Source: Haemonchus contortus
Lineage: Eukaryota > Nematoda > Chromadorea > Rhabditida > Trichostrongylidae
DNA: 64,000 bases
NCBI GenBank assembly: GCA_000469685.2
Contig: LS997564.1
Coordinates: 4,356,940 to 4,420,939, forward strand
Direction of reading: 5' to 3'
Part shown: piece by piece, positions 48,721-59,980 of the stretch
How the letters are laid out: each line of letters begins with the position of its first letter
Position numbering within the stretch: position 1 is the stretch's first letter
Notes under the pieces: model-generated
What the model was told of the DNA's origin: nothing
Databases searched by the model: none
Seen by the model: the letters and a program-made list of their open reading frames with translations, nothing else
Program-made: the position numbers and the translations under genes

Positions 48721-49829
48721 TTCATTGTGGAATGAGGCATGCTGCCTGAGACGTTCTGCGACTTTCATACTATGAAGTCACATACAGAACCAGGTTCCCA
48801 CCCGAAATTCCCGTGACTACCCTAGTGCTTCTGTAAACCATCATGACCATCGCAACCTACGGCAGACTTGAATGAGCATGTTATTGATAGGATAACCTAG
48901 GGTATGATGGAAATGCTCAAACAAGGGTGACTCATTCTGATTTCTACGTCGACCGGACGAAGTTGCTTCATCCAGTTCTCTACTCTCTTTACGTCGTTGA
49001 AAGGCAGTTGTACACTTGTATACTCGATACTTCAAACAACCATTATGTTTGTTGTTTTGATATTCATTAAACAGCAAAAAGGTATGTGTACGTTTTTCTT
49101 CTGGCGAGGTATCCGTGTACTGGTATTTATAGTTGGCGGAGGGGATCCCGGGTTTTCGCCTTGCTGGCACCCTCCCGGCGGGATAGTCTCCTCTTGATGA
49201 AGATCTCGCCAATTCTAGCTCATTTTCACGGACTTCAATGTCTCACCCATTTCAGTGTTACTCGCTTTTAAGAAAAGACACCGTTCTCCTAGCGGGGAGT
49301 TTATGTTCAAGGCACGTAAAGCCGGCAGTCAATTTTCTCTACGTTTTATCCCTTAGCGCTGGATATGCGGAGCACAGTGAGGTGACCCGCTCCAGCTACT
49401 TACAAGATTTTCCAATCTAGTGGCCAACACCACGAAAGACAGGCTCTTCAACAACCTGGAAATGACCTTGTCCTTCTTTCACACAAACTTGTAATTTCTA
49501 AATATGTGTTGGTTTGTGAGCCGGCTTAAAATAAACACAACAAACATAAGCCGTCCGTGCTTAGCAGTTCTCACAATCATGATAAAGATGATGTAGATAA
49601 GGACTGACATGGAAACCCACCGAAAACTGGGTTAGTTATGGTTGTAAGGAAGCTCAAAAGGTAGGTTGATGTAACGTAATGATAGCACTAATGCAATGGA
49701 TGTCTGCATCAGACCATCATTATCCACTTGAAGCGTTATTGATCAACTTATCAGAACCATGATATGGTACTGACAACACGCTTCAGTACTTATATATCAG
49801 TCAATATCCTACTTGACATAACACCGCTC

Positions 49830-50036
49830 GCTATGTGTGTGTGTGCGCATGTATGTGTGTGTGTGAGGGGGGGAGGGGGGGGTGTGTTTGTGTGTTTATA
49901 TGTGTGTATGTTTGTCTGCGTAGCGATGTGTGTATGTGGGTGGGGTGTGTATGTATGTGTGGTGTGTGTATACGCGTGTGATGTGTATGTGCGTGTGTCT
50001 ACGGTGTGTGTAGGTGTATGTGGTGAGCATGTATGT
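49830..50036 (+). repeat. GT-rich microsatellite, left part
   Basis: Imperfect GT/TGTA array with a G-run near 49870. Antisense open frames here are repeat artefacts. A foldback element separates it from a further GT tract at 50308-50352. Confidence 0.9.
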
Positions 50037-50049
50037 AATGGGGGACGGA

Positions 50050-50289
50050 ACTTACGTGCGTCCGAGGATGCGCGCGGCAAATTGCGCGGCTAAGTGCGTT
50101 GTGATTTGAACGACTTTAGCGCCTATTATTGGGGCCCAAATTTTAACTTGAGTAGGTTAGTAGTATCAGCCGACCCTTCTAAACTACTCTACTTCGAGTT
50201 TGGACCCCAATAGTAGGCGTCAGGGTCGTTCGAATCACCACGCACTTCGCCACGCAATTTGCCGCGCGCATCCTCGGACGCACATAAGT
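50050..50289. mobile_element. Foldback element lying between two GT tracts
   Basis: 240 bp. The left end is ACTTACGTGCGTCCGAGGAT and the right end is its near-complement, ATCCTCGGACGCACATAAGT. The arms are about 110 nt, around a loop near 50150-50185. GT microsatellite sequence lies on both sides. Confidence 0.9.
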
Positions 50290-50885
50290 ACCCATACCCG
50301 TATGTAGTGTGTGTGTGGGGTGTGTTTTTGCGTGTGTGTCAGTGTGTGTAACCGGAAGTTCATAACTTCTGTTTCCGTGGGCATAGAGCGTTCAGTCTTT
50401 GTAGGAATACAGGCGGCACGATGGAATTAATGATGGTAGATTAAGTAATCTGGTGCGGGGATGCCAGCACAGCTGACCTCACATGCTTCCGCCCCACACA
50501 ATCTGAATATAAGGTTTATCAGGTGTGTGCAGTGAACATAGAGATCTATCCAGTCGCTATTGAGTAGTAGCGATCACTGGGTATGCAGGTGAAGCTTTGG
50601 ATAAAGGAAGGCAATGGGTTGAGATGTGAAAGACAAGAAGCGCAGTTTGATCGTCGGGCGAAGACATTCACGACTGTATTCCTCGAGAAGCCGTCGGCGA
50701 CCCTCAGATACGGGTGATGAGGTCAGTCATGGATACAGTGAACTAACATGCTCATGCGCGAGAGCTCAGCAATGTTGCGCAATGAAAGGAGATGCGGTTC
50801 CTTCATATCTACACCCCACTACCGACTAGACCCTAATCAGCTGATATGATCTCACTTCTCAGACTCTCGCATCCCTTACAGTCAG

Positions 50886-51803
50886 CTTTCTCACGGACTC
50901 TTCTCCTTCGTCCTAAGATCTCTTCCACCTTCAGACTTTTACACTGATAGAAAGTGGTAACCATTGATAGGATTTGATAAAGAGCCATGAATAGTCGCAG
51001 TACATCCTTCGCAATAGCGGGAGCCATTGCATTTCATAAGGGTGTGGTTTAAGGAGGGACTGTAGATGTTTGGTGACGGGAATTGATAGGAAGTATTAGG
51101 GGTTAATGATGAAACATAAAAGGCGAGAGGAACTAATTTCACAACGCTTTTCGTATTAATAGTAGAGAGTGGCACTTCAGTAGATCGGGTTGAATGTGAA
51201 TGTGCCGTGGGTGATTAGTGACAAGAACTGATCACAGGCGATAAGAACTGTTATGGAGCCTTGAGGTACGAGAGCCACTTATGAAGTGAAACCTGACACC
51301 TTCGGTACTGGCGATCTGGCTTTGACCCTTTGTTATCTTTCATTCGATAAGATGGGTATGGTGATAAGGACTTCTCTTTCTCACGGACTCTGGCCTTTCG
51401 GCCTACGGTCTCTTCCACCTTCAGACTGTGATAGAAAGTGATAACAATTGATAGGAGGTGATAAAGAACCTTAGAAGAGTCGCTGAGGACATTACATCCT
51501 TCGCGGTAGCGGTGGAGTCATTGCACTTCAAAAGGGTCTAGGTTAGAAAGGGACCGAAGATGTTTGGCGATAGAAAGCGATAAGTACTGTCATGGACTGA
51601 CGACGGACCAGAGAAGGCGAAAGGAACTAGGTACTCCGTGACGGGAACTGATAACAAGTGTCAAGAACTGATGAGGAGCCTTGGAATACAAGAGCCACTT
51701 ACAAGGTCAAAGTTGAGACCTTCGGTATTGACCATCTGTCTTTGACCCTTTGATACCTTTCATTCGATGAGACGGGTATCGTGATAAGGATGAGGGTAAA
51801 GGG
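50886..51803 (+). repeat. GATA-rich tandem duplication (two ~430-490 bp units)
   Basis: Unit 1 (about 50886-51370) and unit 2 (about 51376-51803) share TTTCTCACGGACTC, TCTCTTCCACCTTCAGAC, ACATCCTTCGC, AGATGTTTGG and CTTTGACCCTTTG in the same order. Each unit carries many TGATA/CGATAAG motifs, such as TGATAAAG, GCGATAAG and GTGATAAGGA. There is no coding frame. Confidence 0.8.
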
Positions 51804-52334
51804 CACTTCATTATGAGCGGGTGAAAACTCGGTTAATTTCTTGCTACCAGATAACGACCGCTACCCAGCGTGGCTTGTGACTCAATGATGAAGGTTCACG
51901 GTCTTGCACTGTTTCGATATCCCTTGCACTAAAACAGATCTGACCGCACATAATCTGAGATTCTCTACTAATTATATAACCTGAGAGAAAAAAAGTTCCG
52001 TTGATTACGACATCTGAGAATGATGTTATTACCACTCAATAACATTTGTGTGTACCATTCAAGGCTTTTGTTGCGTAACAATTGAACCTTTGTTGGATAA
52101 TTATGTCTGAGATCAAGAGCAACAGTTCGAGGTTTCTAAACATACCCAAAAGCATTGTAGCATACTGAGAACCATTTGCACTGTCCGATTAATTCTGTGT
52201 CAAATTTCGTGCCAGTAAAATATTATTCGTACCAAAAGGACAGGACCAGTTTCTGGGCTATTAGAACTCTATAATAAGAAATAAAGGAATTGCAAGGTAG
52301 CTGGGCGATCAGGCTGATATATAGTATGTATATA

Positions 52335-52859
52335 CAGTAGCGCTCAAAAGTCTTCGGTCAAATGTTTTGACGCTTTTTCGTTCATAATTTTTCTCTCAGT
52401 AGACCAGATAGCGCGAAATTGGATATGTTTAACTAGAGCATATTTCACACTAGTGAACACTATTTGACTGCAGAGCTGCAATAACCCCAGGTAGAACAAG
52501 GTGTTTGTTGCGGTAGCAGATCTTGCTAAAAATAAAGTTGTTGACGTCTGCACCTATTCGCACCTTGTGTGCGTTTTTCACATCTATTGTGTTCGGCATT
52601 ACCGCTCCTTTACTTTAGACATGACAGAAAGGAAAGAGATTTTAGAAGGACCACCATCTGTATTTTCAGTCGATTTTGATTTCAAGCTCTTTGGGATATT
52701 TGGAACATGATCAGATTGCAGGTTAACAGTGGTAAATATTAACACTACACCCACGCTCCACATATAGAAATTTCGCATGATTAGGTCCAGTAGGAAAGGA
52801 GTTACGACTGAAAAGTGTTGGCGAAGAACCATTTCACCGAAAGCTTTTGAGCGCTACTG
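52335..52859 (+). mobile_element. Tc1/mariner-type MITE, family M2, copy 1
   Basis: 525 bp with terminal inverted repeats CAGTAGCGCTCAAAAGT / ACTTTTGAGCGCTACTG-type ends, flanked by TA on both sides. The interior matches 54435-54943 in blocks (TTTCACATCTATTGTGTTCG region, GATTAGGTCCAGTAGGAAAG). Non-coding. Confidence 0.85.
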
Positions 52860-53059
52860 TACAGTGCGTCGCAAAATGATTCAGCCACCTCTAATTTTCC
52901 GAAAAACTCGCAGTATATGATGTTTCTGAAAAACTGCCAAAGCAAAAAAATGTGTCAAATTTGAATTGCAATTCGCACATTATCACCAAATTCCAGCATT
53001 GTTCATCAGTTTTCTTCGAGAAAACTAATGATCAATGAACACGAACCATAAGATTCATT

Positions 53060-53777
53060 CCATCAGAGCTATTGGAACAAAATCGATCCTCGCCTTGGCA
53101 GTCGTTCCGGTCTCCGTTTGAGGTTCCGTGACAGTCAGTGCTCGGCCTAGTCCGACGTCTCCACAATATCGCACAGTGCGTCCAGCCCATCTTGTCCTAA
53201 ACTCCTTGGCAAAATAACGGTCTTTCTAACCTTCAATCGTTAGCGAGTAGAAAGTTGTTTCCTGCGAGCATCGTCCTTGCCACAGCGCCTTGAATGACGC
53301 TGAATGTGTGTTCATTTTCTTGGCAGAAAGTTAAATCTCAGAGGAGGACGTCAAAGTAGAGAGGACCGCAATGTCAAAAAATCCTGCTCAGCTCCGTTGC
53401 TCAGACGTTCACCATATTGACTTCTTCTAGATAACACTGTCTAGAGCAATCAGAAATATCGCTCCAATTAGCGTAAAGGTAGAGCAATTTCAAATCTAAT
53501 GAACATGCCGGTCTTTCCACATTCACTGTTTGTCCAGCTTCCGTTTCGCGTGCTTTGTGTTCGGTATTATTCGCGCAAGATCATCTGCAAGGCTGAAGTG
53601 ATGTGAGCGGTGGGTTTCGACCAGTCTTATCATTTCAAATGGCGCACGACGTTCTTCAAAACGGCAATAAAAAAGTCGAGCGAGGTGGCATCGCTCTGCG
53701 AAGCCTCTATTCTCTTGTGTTGGCTGTGAGCGGAATCCTGATCGCGAGGCCGTCGTAGAGCCGAGGCGGACCTTATA
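53060..53777 (-). pseudogene. RTE retroelement, 3' part (decayed)
   Basis: Degenerate reverse-transcriptase sequence on the minus strand. On the plus strand the text around 53440 (ACTGTCTAGAGCAATC) parallels the better-preserved RTE copy at about 63425. The codons running down from 53777 continue the palm-domain sequence that breaks off at 58757. Many frameshifts and stops. It is one half of an RTE split by the mariner-like element. Confidence 0.7.
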
Positions 53778-53893
53778 CAGGGTGTCCCAAAACTATTTGC
53801 GCCAAATTTGGAAGTTCCCCACGCTAAATTTGCCGGCTCATTTCGCTTCTTTGTGTGTTGACTGAATCCATAGGTATGTTTTCTTGCAACCCG

Positions 53894-55110
53894 CATGATT
53901 ACCGGGGTAAGCTTTGAGATAATAAAGGCTCATATAATGCGACCCGCAATAATTCGCAAGCATGAGGCAGGGGCGTCAACGAAGGACATAGCCAAATTTC
54001 TTGAAGTTTAAATGAGAACTGCACAGCACACCAAACGATTCAGAGGAACAGCATCACTCAATGGCAAGCCGGGGAGAAAGAGAAAAGTTAGTGTTTCCAC
54101 TGACAGTATCACAAACCCATTCGCTCGAGAGTCGATAGCAACCCTCGGCGGTACATCAGAGGAATGGCGAAAGAGCTGGGTATATCGATGTCTTCGATGG
54201 GGAGGATTGTCAAGGAGAAGCTTCATTGCCGCTCCTAACGTATACAAAAGTGTCACTCCTCCATTTCTGACGGAAACAGGCATCGTAGGGTCGAAAAATG
54301 CAGAAGATTACTGACCCGCTTCAGTGGTGACATGCACCTCTCCATCGTTTTCTCCGACGAGAACTTCTTCACCATTGGGCCAGTTCTAAACCGCCAAAAT
54401 GACCGCGTTCTGGCAGAAAACATTGGAAGAGCTACAGTAGCGCTCAAAAGTATTCGGCCAACTTTAACTTGCCATAACTCTTTTCCCAGTGGAGCAAGTC
54501 ACATGGAATTTTGATATGTTTAGCCGAGGCATATTTTACACCGTCCAACACTACTTGACTGCAAAACAGCCATATCCACATACTAATGGAGAGGCGTTTG
54601 TAGACCGTGCTGAAAGCAAGTTTGTGACGTCTGCAGTTATTCCGACCTTGTGTACGTTTTTCTTCTCTTCTGGGTTCGACATTAGTGCTCGTACACTTAA
54701 AACATGGCAAAAAGGAAAGGACTCCCAGAAGGACCACCATTCTTATTTCCAGTTGATTTTTTGTTTAAGCCCGCTTGGATATCTGGAACATGATCAAATT
54801 GCAGGTTAATAGTGGTAAATACTCACACTACGCTCATGCTACACATATTGAAATTTCGCTTGATTAGATCCAGTAGGAAAGGAGTTATGACTGAAAATTA
54901 CAATTGGAGTTAGCATTTCGCCGAATACTTTTGAGCGCTACTGTATGTCTCCAGGGAAAATGGTTGGAAGAACAGCTAACCCAGTGATGGTCTGGGAAAG
55001 AATCACGGCCACTGGTAACACACCGTTAGTTTTAGTCGATACAGGCGTTTAGATTAATAAGGATGTTTACCTAAAAAAAATACTGATGAATGTGTTGTTA
55101 TGGTTATAAT
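53894..55110 (+). pseudogene. Mariner/Tc1-like transposase, N-terminal and middle part (broken)
   Basis: The plus strand reads a DNA-binding helix region (IIRKHEAGASTKDIAKFLEV), a GKPGRKRKVSVSTD linker and SIVFSDENFFTI, which holds the first catalytic Asp. After the inserted MITE (54435-54943) it resumes with NPVMVWERITATGNTPLV. In-frame stops occur after FLEV, after NAEDY and after VDTG. The reading stops near 55110 where retroelement sequence begins. Non-functional. Confidence 0.75.
54435..54943 (+). mobile_element. Tc1/mariner-type MITE, family M2, copy 2
   Basis: 509 bp with the same inverted ends as 52335-52859 (CAGTAGCGCTCAAAAGT) and TA at both sides. It is inserted within the transposase reading frame of the larger element, between the FFTI and PVMVW blocks. 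Confidence 0.88.
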
Positions 55111-55129
55111 TGTTTATTGCACAGGCTTA

Positions 55130-57850
55130 CACCCATGCTGAAATAGCGAAAAGTATAAAAAAACCCAATGTAACGAACAAGAGGAACAATTCCTAGGCAA
55201 TTTAAAGTTCACTAGGAGCTACCAGAGTGAAAGAAAAAGAAAGAGGAGGGGACAAACAAATGAAGAACATAACAAAGAATATTAGGATGTAAGATACTTC
55301 TCTAAGGCTCTCTTGAATGAACTTAATTTGTGCATCGAATTAGCTAGCCTAAGCAGCCTAATAAACTCCGAGCTAGCTCTGTTAACAAAAAGTGGCGTCT
55401 GACGTTGCGTTTAGCCCTGGCAATTGAGAATTCCCCTGGTTCTCGATTCCCTGAAGAACAGCATATTATTTGGCTTGAACCACGAATGACCATGAAAAAT
55501 CTTGAAGAAACCTATCAAATCAAATTTCCTCCTCCTGAGCGCTAAAGTTTAAAGATTGCAATTGGGGTTCCTGGTTACTCTAGAAGGGATCTGATCATAC
55601 TTGAAACCGAGTACTCGCAGGAAAAGCTTCTGAGTAAAAGTATTTTGAACCCTCTCCACCGTGTTGGTAACTTTCACTTTGTGCAGATGATGGTCCCACA
55701 GATTAAATATGATGGTCCCATATTCTAATAGGGGTCTGACGTAGGTTACGTAAGCTCTGAGGAGCACAAGAGAGTCCTTAGTTGTCAGAGCTCTGGACGG
55801 GCTGAATGTGAGAGCTGTTGCTTCGGAGGCTATCCTAGAACAGTGTTCGTCGAAGCTCAGATCGCTACGGATGAGGAAACTCAAGTCTCTGTTTTCATTC
55901 ACCACCTCTAACAGTACATCACCGATTGAACATGAGGGATCAACAACAACTTTACTTAAATGTAGGACCTTCTGTTTTTCTTGGAAATTGGCAGGTTCCA
56001 ATGCTCCGCCCAGCATTTGATATCATTGATAGCATTCTGAAGTAATTCTTTGTCACAATTAGAGGAGACTGGATAGTAGAGCTTGAAATCGTACACAAAT
56101 CCAACGCGGTTAACACCCTGCGAGCCAGCTAATTCCGGCAATTCGTATGTGGAGATATTAAAGGGGATGGGGACAAGACACAACCCTGTGGTTCATCGCT
56201 GAACACAGGCGCGCATTCGGAAAAGATATCATCGACGCGTGCCACTGCCACTGCCACTACCGATTGAACAGCAAAGGAACGATCACTGAGGAAGGCTTTA
56301 ATCCAAGCTATAATTCGAGGATTAACTGAACCACTCAATTTTACTAGGATAAGCTATAATGTCATTGATGTTGGCCTTAAAATTGCTCTTCATGGATACG
56401 CCTGAACTCTTTTCCATTTGCGACGTTTTTGAAAAATGGACAGAGCATTTTCGCTATTTCCGACAGGGCCTTAACAGCAACGTCCCTAACAAGACCTTCA
56501 CTGTTGGTTAGGACAATATCTAGAATGTTGGTGCCATGGGTTCCCTTTGAAACCAGCTGTTGCAGGAAGGTTTTCACACACCTCGACGAATCGACGTGCG
56601 CTGAGGCTAGCGGGACTAAAGTCCATATGAGGGGACCACAGATATCTGGGAAGTTGAAGTCCCCAATTATAAGGAATCTGTTGTTATCAGCTATCAAATC
56701 TCCAAGAGCATGTAACAACTGATCGAAGGCGGAAAATGCGCACGAGGGAGATCGATAAACAAGTACAATTCTAATTCTAGAATAGCCTAGATCCAAATTA
56801 ACGCCCATGACTTCATAAGCTTTGACAACTGACTCACTGAAAATCATCCGCGGATTGTAGTACATCCTTTTAACAATTAGAGAAATTCCTCCTCCTCACA
56901 TCTATCGCATAATCCGAGAATAACAAATTGCGTTCAAAGTTGGCCGAATAGGGATTCACTACTAATTACTTCTGAAAGCCACGTCTCAGTCAGAGCTATA
57001 ATGCCGTAGTTACCAAACTGAACCATGTGCTGAAGTTCGCTTAAGATCCTAGGTATCGACCGGATATTAGCCATTACGCACCTCAGTTGAAGACCATACA
57101 TCCGAGGAACAGTTAACCATTTGACGCTGACAATGAACTAACCGAAATAGGCGAAATATGCATGGTATCCACATTATGATTGGATGCAGGTGTACTATTC
57201 GTGTGAACACTGGAAGTAAAAGTCTGGCCAACTGAGTAACCAGATTGATCGTTCACTCTTTTGCTAGCGGCAGCACCTTTCTGAGCCCGAATACGTTCCC
57301 GTTCCCTTTTGGAGAAGGAAGGTCTTATGAAGACCCCCTCTGTAACGGGAAGTATTTTAGTTGAGGTGCTCGCTTCAGCACTAAATTCGCGGAAAATGAA
57401 CTGGGCAAACAACCTTCAATAGTCTATTGAAGAGGGCTCGGTCGCCCCACGCGCTAGAATGATATAAGAGCACAATCAATCGCTAGGTGATCGAGTAACT
57501 GAAGGAGGCAGAGAGGATCGTGAGCAACTTTATCAGAGCACTTTTGACTAGGACTTTCGGCACATCATTTACTACAATAGACCTTCTTCGCTCAACTCCA
57601 TCATATAGCAACGGTGTTTCCGTCAAAGAGTGAGGCTTACGAGGCAAAGATTGAGATTCATCAAAAACAGTAACGTTCAAGGAAGAATTTTTGAAATTAT
57701 CAAGAGTTTTGCGCAAAGCAGAATTCTTTTCACTGACAGGCTTAATTTCTTCGGACATGAGATCAATTCTACTTGACAACTCACTATTTCTTCGTCTGAC
57801 TAGCTCCAATTCTTTTTTACTCCCCAACAAGAAAGCTAAAATTGTGCGCT
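55130..57850 (-). pseudogene. CR1/jockey-like non-LTR retroelement (decayed)
   Basis: Minus-strand remains, 5' to 3'. First, an ORF1-like coiled coil with ERRRSIVVNDVP (57830-57483). Then an endonuclease start with NIRSI and ALTETWL (about 57060-56960), the endonuclease core IIGDFNFPDI and GTNILDIVLTN (56865-56377), and an RT fragment with PQGCVLSPSP (about 56200). Next are a damaged active site reading VYDFKLYY in place of YADD-LKLY (about 56100), and the C-terminal LVLLRAYVTYVRPLLEYG (about 55740). The RT N-terminal part is missing and frames are broken. It lies inside the mariner-like element. Confidence 0.75.
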
Positions 57851-58264
57851 AAGATTCGAACTCCTAACGCCTCCTTTCGAGTCCGTTCCGAACTTTACAA
57901 GGCAACAGTGGAGTATCGTTGACCATCTTACTAACGGGATCATTATCACACCTAATGAGGTGGCTATCAATATCAAAGATCAAATATCAAATCTCCCAGC
58001 CACTAGGAGTGTCGCAAACAACAATCGATCGATTGAACAGAAAAAGTGAGACTAAAAAACGACAACAATACACCTGTGGAAGTGACACTTTCTTCCATAA
58101 GCGCACTCTGCCACAAGAGTATTCGACTTCCTTCCGTATCCACGTGCTCGAAGTGTCAGGTAGACAAATTCGCAAATAAGGGCAGCAATAGACGAGCGCA
58201 GTCCACCAACAGAATGACCAGTAAGGAGCGGTTTAGTGCGCTGCCGCACGCCGTGGTATCAGGC

Positions 58265-58645
58265 GAAGAATGGTGCTGTTGAAGCCCTGGTCCGATTCTC
58301 ACTTCGAAAATAGTCCGTGGTGTTTTCAGTAGGACAGCGTTCCAGCCCACAGAGCCAAGCCCGTCGAGGAGTGTTGCCGACAAGAGTTGACCGACTTCAT
58401 TAGCGCCAAGGATTGGCCATCCTGATCCCCAGACCTCAACTCGCCTGACTTCTTTGTGTGGTCCTTAATTGAAAGGAAGGCCGTCGAGTTTGTCACCTTA
58501 ATCTGGAGTCGTTGGAAGCAGCACTAAAGAAAGCCTGGGACGAAATGGATGAAGGATACCTGCGTGCCGCATGCGACGACTTTAAGAAGAGAATTTTAGC
58601 TTGTATTTGTGCCGATGGGGGATATTTTGAGATTCAATTGTAGGT
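58265..58645 (+). pseudogene. Mariner/Tc1-like transposase, C-terminal part (broken)
   Basis: Blocks LKPWSDSHFENSPWCFQ, DSVPAHRAK, DFISAKDWPS and SPDLNSPDFFVW hold the second and third catalytic regions. A last block (LEAALKKAWDEMDE to ICADGGYFEI) ends at a TAG. Stops interrupt after FQ and WPS, and a frameshift precedes the last block. It continues the transposase that breaks off at about 55110. Confidence 0.75.
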
Positions 58646-58756
58646 CACTGTTGTACATCATGTAAGTGAATGTGTATATAAATTTAATCGTCACTCGCTG
58701 CTTACAACGTAAAATACATCGCATTATATAGGCGCCAATAATTTTCGGACACACGG

Positions 58757-59980
58757 TATATCGAGAAGGAGCACCCTGGCTGTCCAAGGCTTCAATTACA
58801 CCTTCAGTCTCGACAATATCAGAGGATTTCTTCAAATCGACAACTGATCTGGATCTCAGTTCTTCACTCAGTTCTTCAACGGCAGCACAGTCTTGCTAGT
58901 TTTCTGCAAGGCGGGCACTTTACTTTGGGTACGAGGAGCCTAGCCAGGGCTCTGCCGATAGCTGGTGGAAAGTTGTTTAGATGTTTTAGTTCATTCCTAT
59001 TGTTACCGGGCACCGTAAATGAAGGAACGACATATCCGTCTTGCCTAAGGTAGCCCGGTAGATGTGGCTGTCCGGGTAAGAACAAAAATGAGTTTCTTCG
59101 TTGTCGGATTCAGTAACTGCTCCGTTAGGACGATGAAGTCATCTTTGTCCTGTATTTAGCAGTGCTTCGTCGGGCTCTCGAATGCTCTTATCGCTCTCGG
59201 CGGCTTCGGCCAGAGTTGCTACTCTTCTCTATTTCAGATCTTCTTTTATCGTTTCTCTGCATAGGTCGCAAGTTTGAGCGTTTTTTGATAGTTGCCTGTA
59301 GATTGAGCGATGTTTCGCTGACGTATCAGCTCGAAAGAATCCAACTTGTCGACTCTTGCAGACTCTTCTGCTTTCCGAGCAATAACATGAGGATGTTCGA
59401 TGAATACATTTTATTCCTCATTCTCGATTCCTTATCGATATTGTCGGTAATGAAATCTCGCCGTTTCTCGCGAGGGAAAAGGGGAGAGAAGTCTTAGCTG
59501 ACGACGGTCTTGGGGCGTCATTTCCTTAACCTCGCAGCTCTCTCCCTTTCCGCGCACTGCAGAGCAGAGGCTAGCGCGGCGGAGACGATGGTCCCATCCC
59601 TTGCAGAACTTTGGAATGACAGCGACGTCAGTTAGGCAAAACTTTTCAGTGACGACGGTGTGGTCTATTTCATTGTGAAACTGCCCACCAGCTTACTTCC
59701 ATGAGTCCATTGTGAATGAAAGCTTCTGGAACTGCGGATTACTGTCGATGGTGTGGGCCGACTTGGTTAACTCGGGCAATCTTTCTTTCTCCCTATTCAT
59801 TCCTTTTCGTTCCTTTTGCCCCGATATGTGCCTCTTCAGTCGTTTTTCTGCAGGTGCAATCTTTGCTTTAAGTCACTGACAATGACTTTGCAGAAGTCTG
59901 GTCTTTCATGAAGAATTTCTCAGGTGCATGTACAGGGCGCGAAAAAATTGAGGAAACAGCTTGGAGCATTATCCCCGACA
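58757..59980 (-). pseudogene. RTE retroelement, 5' part (endonuclease to RT, decayed)
   Basis: Minus strand, 5' to 3'. Endonuclease traces include SDHR-like WDHRL after FCLTDVAVIPKFC (about 59620). A linker region follows with FELIRQRN (about 59330) and IKEDLK (about 59240). Then a block with HLPGYLRQDG and IGRALARLLVPKVKCP (59050-58910), and RT palm SDIVETEGVIEALDSQG ending PSRYI at the TA. Several frameshifts. The sequence resumes at 53777 beyond the inserted element. Confidence 0.72.

Larger units (their letters stand above)
53778..58756 (+). mobile_element. ~5-kb mariner-like element with nested insertions
   Basis: The left end CAGGGTGTCCCAAAAC and the right end (complement) CCGTGTGTCCGAAAAT form similar 26-bp inverted repeats ending GCGCC. 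TA flanks each side (53776-53777 and 58757-58758). Removing the element restores the surrounding RTE reading across the TA. Inside are transposase halves (53894-55110 and 58265-58645), a TA-flanked MITE and a minus-strand CR1-like retroelement. Confidence 0.8.

Noticed and set aside
44108..50080. CRISPR array or bacterial operon interpretation of the tandem repeats
   Set aside because: Repeats are microsatellites, minisatellites and transposons in a spliced eukaryotic genome.
49790..50093. Open frames over the GT tract
   Set aside because: Simple-repeat artefact.
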